Assembly (NCBI RefSeq): GCF_016803395.1
Contig: NZ_JAEVHL010000018.1
Coordinates: 1-61,939, forward strand
DNA length: 61,939 nucleotides
Direction: 5' to 3'
From: Micromonospora tarensis
GTDB lineage: Bacteria > Actinomycetota > Actinomycetes > Mycobacteriales > Micromonosporaceae
The position numbers were made by a program, and so were the translations under genes. Positions 8,562 through 17,547 of the stretch are shown in pieces; position 1 is the stretch's first letter, and each line of letters opens with the position of its first letter. The notes below the pieces were generated by a model. The model was not told where the DNA came from. It saw only the letters and a program-made list of their open reading frames with translations, and did not search any database.

Positions 8562-9638
8562 CTAGGCATTGGTGACCTGGGTGGGGAAGAACCGGCGGCG
8601 GGCGGCGAGGCTGACGTAGACGAGGGCGACCAGGACCGGTACCTCGATCAGTGGTCCGACGACTCCGGCGAGAGCCTGGCCGCTGGTGACGCCGAACACG
8701 CCGATTGCCACGGCGATGGCGAGTTCGAAGTTGTTGCCAGCTGCGGTGAAGGCGAGCGTGGTGGTGCGTTCGTAGTTCAGGCCGATGGCCCGACCGATGG
8801 CGAATGAGCCGAACCACATGATCGCGAAGTACGCGAGCAGGGGAAGCGCGATACGGGCGACGTCCCAGGGTTGGGCGGTGATCGCGTCGCCTTGTAGGGC
8901 GAAGAGCAGCACGATGGTGAACAGCAGCCCGTACAGGGCGACCGGCCCGATGCGGGGCAGGAACTTCGCTTCGTACCAGTCGCGTCCCTTGGCCCGTTCG
9001 CCGAATTTGCGGGTGAGGTAGCCGGCGGCGAGGGGGATGCCGAGGAAGACCAGGACGCTGCCGGCGATGTCCCATCCGGAGACGGACAGTCCTGCCTGCT
9101 CCAGGCCGAGCCAGCCGGGCAGGACGGTGAGGTAGAACCAGCCGAGCACGCCGAAGGCGAGGACCTGGAAGACGGAATTGAGCGCGACCAGGACGGCGGC
9201 GGCTTCGCGGTCGCCGCAGGCGAGGTCGTTCCAGATGATGACCATGGCGATGCAGCGGGCGAGGCCGACGATGATCAGGCCGGTGCGGTACGCGGGCTGG
9301 TCGGGCAGGAGCAGCCAGGCCAGGGCGAACATGACGGCGGGGCCGATGAGCCAGTTGATCACCAGGGAGGAGATCAGTAGGCGTCGGTCGGAGGTGACGG
9401 TGTCGAGGCGGTCGTAGCGGACCTTGGCCAGGACCGGGTACATCATGATCAATAGACCCAGGGCGATGGGCACGGAGATCCCGCCGACCTTGACGTGGTC
9501 GAGGGCGTCGTCGAGTCCCGGGATCAGCCGGCCCAGGAGCAGCCCGGCGAGCATGGCGGCGCCGATCCATACCGGCAGGAGCCGGTCCAGCGTGGAGAGC
9601 CGGGGCGTGGTCTGCGCCGGGGTGGCCAGTGTCGTCAT
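8562..9638 (-). CDS. acr3: Arsenite efflux permease Acr3
   Basis: 358 aa, about ten membrane helices. The conserved arsenite-binding Cys is at residue 129 in G-L-A-R-C-I-A-M-V-I-I-W-N-D-L-A, and the helix motif A-A-G-N-N-F-E-L-A-I-A is intact. It exports As(III) across the plasma membrane using the proton motive force. The ATG at 9636-9638 overlaps the stop of arsR (ATGA), so it is translationally coupled to its repressor. Confidence 0.93.
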   Translation of the reverse strand: MTTLATPAQTTPRLSTLDRLLPVWIGAAMLAGLLLGRLIPGLDDALDHVKVGGISVPIALGLLIMMYPVLAKVRYDRLDTVTSDRRLLISSLVINWLIGPAVMFALAWLLLPDQPAYRTGLIIVGLARCIAMVIIWNDLACGDREAAAVLVALNSVFQVLAFGVLGWFYLTVLPGWLGLEQAGLSVSGWDIAGSVLVFLGIPLAAGYLTRKFGERAKGRDWYEAKFLPRIGPVALYGLLFTIVLLFALQGDAITAQPWDVARIALPLLAYFAIMWFGSFAIGRAIGLNYERTTTLAFTAAGNNFELAIAVAIGVFGVTSGQALAGVVGPLIEVPVLVALVYVSLAARRRFFPTQVTNA

Positions 9639-9994
9639 GTGCCTGGTTCCTCTGTTGGTTGCTCGGTGGGCGCGTCCGGGCCGCAGGGCCGTCTGCCCTC
9701 GGCGCCGGTGGGCGCATGGTCGGCGAGGGCGGCGATGCCCGCACCGAGTGCGCGGACCGCTTCCGGGCGGAGCCGGTAGTAGGTCCAGTAGCGGTGACGT
9801 TCGGTCTCCACCAGACCCGCCTGGCGCAGTGCCCGCAGGTGGTGGCTGATCAGCGGCTGGGTGACCCCCAGGTCTTCGACCAGGTGGCACACGCACAGCT
9901 GCTCCCGCGCCAGCGCCTGCATGACCCGCCAGCGCAGCGGATCAGCCATCGCCCGGAGCGCCGCAAGCTGCGTCTCATTCGTATCAACTGTCAT
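9635..9994 (-). CDS. arsR: ArsR-family arsenite-responsive repressor
   Basis: 119 aa. Winged helix with the As(III) site Q-L-C-V-C-H-L (Cys34, Cys36) in the alpha-3 helix, recognition helix T-Q-P-L-I-S-H-H-L-R-A-L and wing H-R-Y-W-T-Y-Y-R-L. First gene of arsR-acr3-arsC. The AT-rich stretch just upstream (ATTGAATTAAAT around 9992-10004) is a candidate operator. Divergent from phoX. Confidence 0.92.
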   Translation of the reverse strand: MTVDTNETQLAALRAMADPLRWRVMQALAREQLCVCHLVEDLGVTQPLISHHLRALRQAGLVETERHRYWTYYRLRPEAVRALGAGIAALADHAPTGAEGRRPCGPDAPTEQPTEEPGT

Positions 9995-10077
9995 TGAATT
10001 AAATCCTCGCTGATATGGATCGGATCGTCAACCTGCGGCCGGTGCTGAGTGAACGATTCGCGGTCCTGAAATTTGAT

Positions 10078-10099
10078 GTCCATGTCGCGTTCATCCGCT
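10078..10099 (+). promoter_or_regulatory. Degenerate PHO-box-like repeat before phoX
   Basis: Two adjacent 11-mers, GTCCATGTCGC and GTTCATCCGCT, resemble the PhoP repeat unit GTTCACCnnnn in the same phase. The second matches well, the first poorly. It ends 1 bp before the GTG at 10101, so if the site is functional either translation starts later or the promoter lies further up. Confidence 0.3.
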
Positions 10100-10100
10100 G

Positions 10101-12218
10101 GTGGTGGGTTCGTCGCCTCGGAGTTCGCTGGCGGCCTATCCTCGTTCGCTGCCGCTACTGCCCGGTCACGGCGGTCGCAGCGCGATGACCTGCCTGTACC
10201 GCTGCGGGAACGCCTGCTCGCACGCGGTCCCCAATAACTCGGACAATCCGTACTTCGGTGACGTGGTCACCGCTGAGCTGTCCCGTCGCGGCCTGCTGCG
10301 CGCCGGTTCTCTCGGCGCCCTGGTCATCGGCGCCGGCGCCGTTGCTCTGGCCACCGATGCCGCCCCGGCGGAGGCCGTGGCCCCAGCGGGCCATACCGGG
10401 CCCCGCACACCAATCAACGGCGCAGGGCTGACGTTCAAGCCCATCCCGCCCAACACCCTGGACACCGTCATCGTGCCCAACGGCTGCGACAACGCGGTCA
10501 TCCTCCGGTGGGGCGACCCGGTCGTGCCGGGAGCGCCGGCCTTCCGGGCCGATCGGCAGAGCGCCGCAGCGCAGGCCAAGCAGTTCGGCTACAACAACGA
10601 CTGGCTCGTGACCCTGCCGCTGGACCGGCACGGCCGCCGGGCGCTGCTGGTGGTCAACCACGAGTACACCAACGAGAACCTGATGTTCCCCGGTTACACC
10701 ACGCCGGAGGCGCTGACGGTGGAGCAGGTCCGGGTGTCGATGGCCGCCCACGGGCTCAGTGTGGTGGAGATCGAGCGGGTCGGTGACACCGGGCGGTGGG
10801 TGCCGGTTGCCCGCGGGACGCGGCGGTGGAACCGGCGGATCACCGCCGGCACACCGATGCGGTTCACCGGCCCGGCTGCCGGCTCGGCGCTGCTACGCAC
10901 CGCGGCCGACCCATCCGGCACCATGGTCCTCGGCTCGCTGAACAACTGTGCCGGCGGACTCACCCCGTGGGGCACGATCCTGTCCGGCGAGGAGAACTTC
11001 AACCAGTACTTCGTCGGCGGCGACGCCGTCCCCGCCGGGGCCAAGCCTGCCCTGACCCGCTACGGCATCGACACCGTCAACCGCTACCCGTCCGGGTCAC
11101 GCAAGTGGGAGCGCGCCGACGCCCGGTTCGACCTGAGCGCCCACCCGAACGAGGCCAACCGGTTCGGCTGGATCCTGGAACTCGATCCGCACGACCCGAA
11201 CTTCACCCCGCGCAAGCACACGGCACCGGGTCGCTTCAAGCACGAGGGCGCGGAGATCATCCTCGCCCGCGACGGGCGGGTCGTGGCCTACATGGGCGAC
11301 GACGAGCGCTTCGACTACCTGTACAAGTTCGTCTCGGACAAGAAGATGCGCCGGGGCGACAAGCCCTTCGACCGGGCACACAACATGACCCTGCTGGAGT
11401 CGGGAACGTTGTACGTCGCATCCTTTGGTTTCAGCTCCGCGCCTGAGATCGACGGCTCGGGCACGCTGCCCGCCGACGGGGCATTCAACGGCACCGGCCG
11501 GTGGATCCCCCTCGCCCGGGATCGGCAGTCCCTGGTTCCTGGCATGAGCGTCGATGAGGTCCTGGTGCACACCCGGCTGGCCGCCGACGCGGTCGGTGCC
11601 ACGAAGATGGACCGCCCCGAGGACGTCGCGCCGAACCTGCGCACCGGCAAGGTGTACGCCGCGTTGACCAACAACACCCGCCGTGGTGCTGCCCGGCAAC
11701 CGGCCGCTGACGAGGTCAATCCTCGATCGAACAACCGGCACGGCCATATCCTGGAGATCACTGAGGACGGCGGCGACAACGCGGCGACCACGTTCACCTG
11801 GACGGTTCCGATCGTGTGCGGCGACCCGGCCGACCCGTCGACGTACTTCGCCGGCTACGACAAGACCAAGGTCAGCCCGATCTCCTGCCCCGACAACCTC
11901 GACTTCGACGCCCACGGCAACCTGTGGATCTCCACCGACGGTAACGCGCTCGGCTCCAACGACGGCCTGTTCGCCGTGCCCCTCGACGGCCCCGAACGCG
12001 GACACGTGAAGCAGTTTCTCACCGTCCCGGTCGGTGCGGAGCAAGCGTCGGCATCGCTCAGCGACGACAACCGCACCGTGTTCGTCTCCGTCCAGCACCC
12101 CGGCGAGATCGATGGTGCGAGCATGGACAACCCCGCCTCCACCTGGCCGGATGGTGACTACGCCCGTCCGGCCGTGATCAGCGTCTGGGGCGTCGACGGC
12201 CGACACATCGGCGCCTGA
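10101..12218 (+). CDS. phoX: Secreted alkaline phosphatase, PhoX family
   Basis: 705 aa (DUF839/PhoX). Before the signal sequence comes the actinobacterial leader M-T-C-L-Y-R-C-G-N-A-C, then a Tat twin-arginine signal S-R-R-G-L-L-R-A-G (Arg62-Arg63) and a hydrophobic run to A-P-A-E-A. Folded export fits a Ca/Fe phosphatase. The catalytic body includes L-S-G-E-E-N-F-N-Q-Y, F-K-H-E-G-A-E and M-D-R-P-E-D. It releases phosphate from esters outside the cell and lies directly before the pst operon. Start uncertain: GTG 10101 keeps the conserved R-S-L-P-L-L stretch; ATG 10185 is the alternative. Confidence 0.88.
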   Translation: MVGSSPRSSLAAYPRSLPLLPGHGGRSAMTCLYRCGNACSHAVPNNSDNPYFGDVVTAELSRRGLLRAGSLGALVIGAGAVALATDAAPAEAVAPAGHTGPRTPINGAGLTFKPIPPNTLDTVIVPNGCDNAVILRWGDPVVPGAPAFRADRQSAAAQAKQFGYNNDWLVTLPLDRHGRRALLVVNHEYTNENLMFPGYTTPEALTVEQVRVSMAAHGLSVVEIERVGDTGRWVPVARGTRRWNRRITAGTPMRFTGPAAGSALLRTAADPSGTMVLGSLNNCAGGLTPWGTILSGEENFNQYFVGGDAVPAGAKPALTRYGIDTVNRYPSGSRKWERADARFDLSAHPNEANRFGWILELDPHDPNFTPRKHTAPGRFKHEGAEIILARDGRVVAYMGDDERFDYLYKFVSDKKMRRGDKPFDRAHNMTLLESGTLYVASFGFSSAPEIDGSGTLPADGAFNGTGRWIPLARDRQSLVPGMSVDEVLVHTRLAADAVGATKMDRPEDVAPNLRTGKVYAALTNNTRRGAARQPAADEVNPRSNNRHGHILEITEDGGDNAATTFTWTVPIVCGDPADPSTYFAGYDKTKVSPISCPDNLDFDAHGNLWISTDGNALGSNDGLFAVPLDGPERGHVKQFLTVPVGAEQASASLSDDNRTVFVSVQHPGEIDGASMDNPASTWPDGDYARPAVISVWGVDGRHIGA

Positions 12219-12231
12219 CCCCGTCACGTGA

Positions 12232-12266
12232 GCGGACGCCCGGACCACCACGGTCCGGGCGTCCGC
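12232..12266 (+). terminator. Strong hairpin terminator after phoX
   Basis: A perfect 15-bp GC-rich stem (12232-12246 with 12252-12266) closes a 5-nt loop, 14 bp after the phoX stop codon. It separates phoX from the pst promoter region. Confidence 0.85.
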
Positions 12267-12330
12267 CCCATGTCAACTCGTGCAGTCCGTCCTTGCGCTC
12301 AAGGGCTTTCTGCTGCGCCATCCGCCTTGG

Positions 12331-12352
12331 CTGGAGTGAACGAAGAGTGAAC
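12331..12352 (-). promoter_or_regulatory. PHO box, reverse orientation
   Basis: On the minus strand two direct 11-mers read GTTCACTCTTC and GTTCACTCCAG, matching the Streptomyces PhoP unit GTTCACCnnnn with exact 11-nt periodicity. It lies 60 bp upstream of the forward PHO box in the phoX-pstS gap. Confidence 0.7.
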
Positions 12353-12413
12353 GGCAAGGGAATCGATGCAAAGCCTGAGAGCCGCTGGCAAGGGGAAATA
12401 AACACTCGCTTAT

Positions 12414-12435
12414 GTTCAGCTTCCGTTCACCTAGT
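12414..12435 (+). promoter_or_regulatory. PHO box upstream of pstS
   Basis: Adjacent 11-mers GTTCAGCTTCC and GTTCACCTAGT, 110 bp before the pstS start, match the PhoP direct-repeat unit. This predicts activation of pstSCAB by PhoP under phosphate starvation. Confidence 0.8.
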
Positions 12436-12544
12436 CGACGATATGCGATCACATAAGCAATCTTTTATGAGCTCGTCGGTGAAAGACAGCCGACCCCGAA
12501 CGAGCACCGGCGATACCCGCCGGCCTGTCTGAAGAGGACGAATT

Positions 12545-13510
12545 GTGATCGAGACGGTGCGTGGGCTGGGCCTGGCGTCAGTCGCGCTGGTCCTGACGGT
12601 CGGTCTGGCTGCCTGTGGCAGCGACAACAACGACGGTGGCTCCGGGACCGGTGCCGCGGCTGAGCTGTCCGGCGACGTGAAGGTCGACGGATCGAGCACG
12701 GTCGGCCCGCTGAGCAAGGCGGCGGCCGAGCTGTTCGCCGACGAACAGCCCAAGGTGAACGTCACGGTGGGCATCACCGGCACCGGCGGCGGGTTCAAGA
12801 AGTTCTGCAACGGCGAGACCGACATCTCCGATGCCTCCCGGCCGATCAAGGACACCGAGAAGGCCGAGTGCGACAAGAACGGCGTCAAGTACGTCGAGCT
12901 GATCGTGGCCAACGACGCGCTGTCGGTGGTGGCCAGCAGGGACAACACCTTCGCTGACTGCCTGACGGTGCCGCAGCTCAAGGCGATCTGGGAGCCCGGC
13001 TCGAAGGTCAACAACTGGAACCAGGTCGACCCCAAGTTCCCGAACGAGCCGCTGAAGCTGTTCGGCGCGGGCACCGACTCCGGCACCTTCGACTACTGGA
13101 CCGCTGCGATCAACGGCAAGGAGAAGGCGCACCGTACCGACTACACCCCGACCGAGGACGACAACGTCACCGTGCAGGGCGTGAGCGGTTCCAAGGGCGG
13201 GCTCGGGTACTTCGGGTTCACCTACTACGAGGAGAACGCGGACAAGCTGAAGCTCGTCAAGGTCGACGGCGGCGGCGGCTGCGTCGAGCCGAGCGTGGCC
13301 ACCGCGCAGGACGGCAGCTACAAGCCGCTGTCCCGGCCGCTGTTCATCTACGTCTCCGACAAGGGCATCGCCAAGAAGCAGGTCAAGGGCTTCGTCGACT
13401 TCTACATCGTGAGCATCGACGAGGTCGTCAAGGAAGCCAAGTACGTGCCGCTGACCGCAGCCCAGAAGGAGACCCTGAAGTCCGAGTTCGCGACCCTGAC
13501 AAAGGGCTGA
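12545..13510 (+). CDS. pstS: Phosphate ABC transporter substrate-binding lipoprotein
   Basis: 321 aa from GTG 12545 with GAGGA upstream. Lipoprotein signal with lipobox L-A-A-C (residues 21-24). Phosphate ligands lie in D-G-S-S-T-V-G-P-L, A-S-R-P-I and D-S-G-T-F-D-Y. The mature protein binds phosphate, and less well arsenate, at the outer face of the membrane and hands it to PstCA. First gene of pstSCAB, preceded by two PHO boxes. Confidence 0.95.
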   Translation: MIETVRGLGLASVALVLTVGLAACGSDNNDGGSGTGAAAELSGDVKVDGSSTVGPLSKAAAELFADEQPKVNVTVGITGTGGGFKKFCNGETDISDASRPIKDTEKAECDKNGVKYVELIVANDALSVVASRDNTFADCLTVPQLKAIWEPGSKVNNWNQVDPKFPNEPLKLFGAGTDSGTFDYWTAAINGKEKAHRTDYTPTEDDNVTVQGVSGSKGGLGYFGFTYYEENADKLKLVKVDGGGGCVEPSVATAQDGSYKPLSRPLFIYVSDKGIAKKQVKGFVDFYIVSIDEVVKEAKYVPLTAAQKETLKSEFATLTKG

Positions 13511-13518
13511 GCGGACTC

Positions 13519-14463
13519 GTGGCGGTCATCACCCCCGGAGCCCCCGTCCCCGCCGCCTCTGTGCGGCGGGGACGCCGCCGGCCCGGCGAACGCATCATCG
13601 AGGGTTTCCTCGTCCTCGCCGCGGTGGTCTCCATCGCGACGACCATCGGCATCATCGTCTCGCTGCTGTTCCCCACCGTGGAGTTCTTCGGTGAGGTCAG
13701 CATCATCGAGTTCGTCACCGGTACGCAGTGGACCCCGTTGTTCTCGATCAAGCAGTACGGGGTGCTGCCGCTGCTGGTCGGCACGCTGTGGGTGACGCTC
13801 ATCGCGACGGTCATCGCGGTGCCGCTGGGTATCGGGGCGGCGATCTACCTGTCCGAGTACGCCCATCCCGGCACCCGCAAGTTCCTCAAGCCGATCCTCG
13901 AGGTTCTCGCCGGCATCCCGACCGTGGTGTACGGGTTCTTCGCCCTGACCTTCCTCAATCCCATCCTGATCGACCTGTGGCCCAGCGACGGCAAGCCGGA
14001 GTTCCAGAACCTTCTGGTCGCCGGCATCGCGATGGGCATCATGATCGTGCCGACCGTGGCCAGCCTGGCCGAGGACGCGATGAGCGCCGTGCCGCAGAGC
14101 CTGCGCGAGGGTGCCTACGCCCTGGCGTCGACGAAGATGCAGGTCGCCACCCGCGTCGTGGTGCCCGGGGCGTTGTCGGGGATCGTCGCCGCGATCGTAC
14201 TCGGGGTCTCCAGGGCGCTCGGAGAGACGATGATCGTCACGATCGCCGCCGGATTGAAGACCGATGGCATCCCGTGGTCGCCCATCGACGGCGCCGCGAC
14301 CATGACCAGCTTCATCGCCGGCGCCGCCCAGGGTGACCTGCCGGTGGACTCCCTCGACTATCTGACCATCTTCGCGGTGGGCACCACCTTGTTCCTGTTC
14401 ACCTTCGCCCTCAACGCCCTGTCTATCCGGCTGGTCCGCAAGTTCCGGGAGGTGTACGAGTGA
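13519..14463 (+). CDS. pstC: Phosphate ABC transporter permease PstC
   Basis: 314 aa from GTG 13519. Six predicted membrane helices with the ABC permease EAA loop (A-L-A-S-T-K-M-Q-V-A-T-R-V-V-V-P-G-A) and the G-A-A-I-Y-L-S-E-Y-A motif typical of PstC/PstA. It forms the channel with PstA. The gene starts 8 bp after pstS and its stop overlaps the pstA start by 4 bp. Confidence 0.94.
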   Translation: MAVITPGAPVPAASVRRGRRRPGERIIEGFLVLAAVVSIATTIGIIVSLLFPTVEFFGEVSIIEFVTGTQWTPLFSIKQYGVLPLLVGTLWVTLIATVIAVPLGIGAAIYLSEYAHPGTRKFLKPILEVLAGIPTVVYGFFALTFLNPILIDLWPSDGKPEFQNLLVAGIAMGIMIVPTVASLAEDAMSAVPQSLREGAYALASTKMQVATRVVVPGALSGIVAAIVLGVSRALGETMIVTIAAGLKTDGIPWSPIDGAATMTSFIAGAAQGDLPVDSLDYLTIFAVGTTLFLFTFALNALSIRLVRKFREVYE

Positions 14464-15380
14464 GTGCGACGTCCACACCGCCGGCCTCCCACGCGGCGAA
14501 CCCGCGCCACCGGCCGTCGCTGAGCCAGCGGCGGTCGCGCCCCGGGGAGGTGCTGTTCAAGCTCGCGTTGCAGTTCTGCCTGCTGGTCGCGTTCGCGTTC
14601 CTGGTCGCTTTGATTGCCTTCGCGGTCATCAAGGGCTGGAACCGTCTCGACCCTCGCCTGTGGGAGGAGATGCCCACCGGCGCTGCCTCCCGTGTCGCGC
14701 GCGCCGGCGTCCAGTCGGCGATCACCGGCACGCTGTGGGTCATCGGCCTGACCGCCGCGATCTGTCTGCCGATCGGCATCGCCTCGGCGATCTACCTGGA
14801 GGAGTACGCCGACAACACCCGCTGGTACAACCGGCTGCTGGAACTCAACATCCAGAACCTCGCCGGTGTCCCGTCGATCGTGTTCGGCATCCTCGGCCTC
14901 GGACTGATCGCCCGGGTGATCGGTCTCGGGTTCACCGTCATCACCGCCGCGATCGTGCTGTCCCTACTCGTCCTGCCCGTCGTCATCATCGCCAGCCGGG
15001 AGGCCCTGCGCGCAGTGCCGCGCTCGATCCGGCAAGCCTCCTACGCGCTCGGCGCGACCAGGTGGCAGACCACCTGGCGGCAGGTCCTGCCCGCCGCCGT
15101 CCCCGGCATGTCCACCGGCGCGATCCTCGCCCTGTCACGAGCCCTGGGGGAGGCGGCCCCGCTGATCCTGCTCGGCGCGGTCACCTTCATCCGGTTCAAC
15201 CCCGACAGCCTGCTGTCGTCGTACACCACCCTGCCGATCCAGATCTACAACCTGATCAAGGAGCCGCAGGCCGAGTTCCAGGAGCTCGCCGCCGCGGCGA
15301 TCGTGCTGCTGCTGGTCATCCTCCTCGCGCTGAACTCCGCCGCGATCCTCATCCGCAACAGGTTCCAGAAGCGCTGGTAG
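14460..15380 (+). CDS. pstA: Phosphate ABC transporter permease PstA
   Basis: 306 aa from GTG 14460, overlapping pstC (GTGA). Six membrane helices, the A-S-A-I-Y-L-E-E-Y-A motif and EAA loop A-L-G-A-T-R-W-Q-T-T-W-R-Q-V-L-P-A-A. Partner of PstC in the membrane pore. Confidence 0.94.
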   Translation: MSATSTPPASHAANPRHRPSLSQRRSRPGEVLFKLALQFCLLVAFAFLVALIAFAVIKGWNRLDPRLWEEMPTGAASRVARAGVQSAITGTLWVIGLTAAICLPIGIASAIYLEEYADNTRWYNRLLELNIQNLAGVPSIVFGILGLGLIARVIGLGFTVITAAIVLSLLVLPVVIIASREALRAVPRSIRQASYALGATRWQTTWRQVLPAAVPGMSTGAILALSRALGEAAPLILLGAVTFIRFNPDSLLSSYTTLPIQIYNLIKEPQAEFQELAAAAIVLLLVILLALNSAAILIRNRFQKRW

Positions 15381-15425
15381 CAGGCCACCCCCACTGTGAG
15401 CGATCCGAACCGAAAGGCCCCCGAC

Positions 15426-16297
15426 GTGACCGACACCGTGAGCAGCACCCGCCCGGCACCACCTCCGGTGGCGCTGGTCAACCCCGCCAACCGGAACGAA
15501 GGAGCACCCCGCGGCGGCGACGAGCAGGTCCTTCGTCTGGAGGATGTCAACATCTTCTACGGTGACTACCAGGCCGTCCGAGGCGTCGACATGACCATCG
15601 GCCGGCACCAGATCACCGCCCTGATCGGCCCCTCCGGGTGCGGCAAGTCCACCGTGTTGCGCTCGCTCAACCGGATGAACGACCTCATCCCCGGCGCCCG
15701 CGTCGCCGGCCGGGTCACCTACCACGCGAGGACCTCTACGCCCGTGAGGTCGACCCCATCGAGGTCCGCCGCCGTATCGGCATGGTGTTCCAGAAACCCA
15801 ACCCGTTCCCCAAGTCGATCTACGACAACATCGCCTACGGGCCCCGCGTCACGGGCATGCGAGTGTCCAACATGGACGAACTGGTGGAGAAGGCCCTGCG
15901 CCGCGCCGCCCTGTGGGACGAGGTCAAAGACAAGCTGAAGCAGTCAGCTCTCGCCCTGTCCGGTGGGCAGCAGCAACGGCTGTGCATCGCCCGCACCATC
16001 GCCGTAAGCCCCGAGGTCATCCTCATGGACGAGCCGTGCTCGGCGCTCGACCCGATCGCCACCAGCAAGATCGAAGACCTGATGTTCGAGCTGAGCCGCG
16101 ACTACACCATCGTCATCGTCACCCACAACATGCAGCAGGCCGCCCGGGTCTCGCACCGCACCGCGTTCTTCACCGCCGAGGTCGACGAGCAGGGCGAGCG
16201 ACACGGCCGGCTCATCGAGTACGACACCACCAACAAGATCTTCACCAACCCGGCCCAGAAGCGCACCGAGGAATACATCACCGGCCGATTCGGCTGA
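15426..16297 (+). CDS. pstB: Phosphate ABC transporter ATPase PstB, frameshifted
   Basis: GTG 15426 with GAAAGG 8 bp upstream. Walker [10 protein letters not shown] is in the first frame; Q-loop, signature A-L-S-G-G-Q-Q-Q-R and Walker B V-I-L-M-D-E-P are in the frame ending at 16297. The frames join if one G is restored at about 15726, turning CACGCGAG into CACGGCGAG and giving V-T-Y-H-G-E-D-L-Y. Except for that base the protein is complete (about 290 aa) and very conserved. Without PstB the Pst system cannot work, so a sequencing error or a very recent mutation is likelier than old decay. Confidence 0.9.
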
Positions 16298-16327
16298 CCC
16301 GCCCAATCTCGTCAGCGAAGGCCAACA

Positions 16328-17062
16328 ATGCAGCCCGATTCCATCGAGACGCCGCGGTGCCAACCCATGACACCGCAGACCACCAGGACCCGATTCCTGC
16401 TCCTGGTCCTCGACCCCGACACCAGCACGGCCAACGCCCTCGCCGAGCAGCTGCAGGAGCGGCAGATCGACGTCGTCGTCACCGGCGACCCGGCCGACGC
16501 CCTGCTGCAGGCCGGCGCGCTGCTACCCGACGCCGTCCTCACGGCCACCGACGTCCCGCCCATGCGCGGCTCGACCATCGCGCGCGCCCTGCACACCCGC
16601 GCCTGCATTCCCACCCTCGTCGGGGTGGGAGAGCACGACGGAATGGAAGGCAGCCTCGCCCTCGCCGCAGGTGCCACCGCCTGCGTCGCCCGACCGTACC
16701 GCGTCACGGAAATCCTGCCGATGCTGCGCGCGATCTCCCCGGACACCGCAGCGGACTTTCAGGTCGCCGTGGAGGTGGGGACGCTGCGGCTGGACCCGGC
16801 GGCGCACGAGGTGCGGCTGGCCGGCAGGCGCATCGAACTGCCGATGCGGGAGTTCGAGCTGTTGCACCTGCTCATGCTGCACGCCCGCCGGGTCGTCACC
16901 CGACACCAGATCAACCGGCTGCTCTGGAGCGGCGAAGGGGACGCGTCCAACACCCTGAACGTGCACATTCGGCGCCTGCGGCGCCGGCTCGGCGATAACC
17001 TGCGGAAACCCTCGATCATCGTTTCCGTACGCGGGATGGGATACCGTCTCGACCCACCGTAG
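16328..17062 (+). CDS. OmpR/PhoB-type regulator with degenerate receiver domain
   Basis: 244 aa from ATG 16328 (GAAGG upstream), 30 bp after pstB. Residues about 22-140 resemble a receiver domain and about 150-243 a winged-helix Trans_reg_C domain ([25 protein letters not shown]). The phospho-acceptor position appears to be Ala ([12 protein letters not shown]), and the conserved Lys near the end is Arg (A-R-P-Y). It probably binds DNA without His-kinase phosphorylation. No kinase gene is adjacent. The context suggests control of pst or arsenic genes. Confidence 0.85.
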   Translation: MQPDSIETPRCQPMTPQTTRTRFLLLVLDPDTSTANALAEQLQERQIDVVVTGDPADALLQAGALLPDAVLTATDVPPMRGSTIARALHTRACIPTLVGVGEHDGMEGSLALAAGATACVARPYRVTEILPMLRAISPDTAADFQVAVEVGTLRLDPAAHEVRLAGRRIELPMREFELLHLLMLHARRVVTRHQINRLLWSGEGDASNTLNVHIRRLRRRLGDNLRKPSIIVSVRGMGYRLDPP

Positions 17063-17077
17063 TCACCTCGTGATCGG

Positions 17078-17110
17078 CGTCACTTGCTGTTCACCTTCCG
17101 GTCATTCGAC
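17078..17110 (+). promoter_or_regulatory. PHO-box-like triple repeat before arsR
   Basis: Three consecutive 11-mers CGTCACTTGCT, GTTCACCTTCC and GGTCATTCGAC share TCAC/TCAT at the same phase. The middle unit fits the PhoP consensus; the flanking ones are weaker. It lies 30 bp before the arsR at 17140 and would link this arsenic gene to phosphate starvation. Confidence 0.4.
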
Positions 17111-17139
17111 CCCTGAGCAGGGCTTCCTAGACTCGGATC

Positions 17140-17508
17140 ATGTCTTCCGCCGCCACCGCCCCGGCCGTCGCGCCTGCGTGCGCGCCCGCTCCGGTGGGGC
17201 CGCCGTTACCGCGCGTCGACGCCGAACAGTTCGCCCGGCTGTTCAAGGCCCTCTCCGACCCCACCCGGCTGCAGATCCTGTCGATCATCGAGGTCGCGCC
17301 GAGCGGTGAGGCGTGCGTCTGTGACCTGACCGAGGCGTTCGACATGACCCAGCCGGCGATCAGCCACCACCTGAAGATCCTGGTCGAGGCGGGCGTGCTG
17401 AATCGCAACAAGCGCGGCAGCTGGGTCTGGTACTCCCTCAACCCTGGGCAGCTGGAACCCGTCAAGCACCTCCTGCCGAAGCGGCGTCTCCTGCCGATCG
17501 TGTCCTGA
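17140..17508 (+). CDS. arsR: ArsR-family arsenite-responsive repressor
   Basis: 122 aa from ATG 17140. Classical E-A-C-V-C-D-L As(III) site (Cys59, Cys61), recognition helix T-Q-P-A-I-S-H-H-L-K-I-L and wing R-G-S-W-V-W-Y-S-L. It stands alone between the pst block and the convergent trxB/CoADR operon. A PHO-box-like repeat precedes it. No strong Shine-Dalgarno is visible, so it may be leaderless. Confidence 0.9.
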   Translation: MSSAATAPAVAPACAPAPVGPPLPRVDAEQFARLFKALSDPTRLQILSIIEVAPSGEACVCDLTEAFDMTQPAISHHLKILVEAGVLNRNKRGSWVWYSLNPGQLEPVKHLLPKRRLLPIVS

Positions 17509-17547
17509 CCGGCTCGGCCGCTGGGCTCAGACGCGAAGCCGTTCGCC

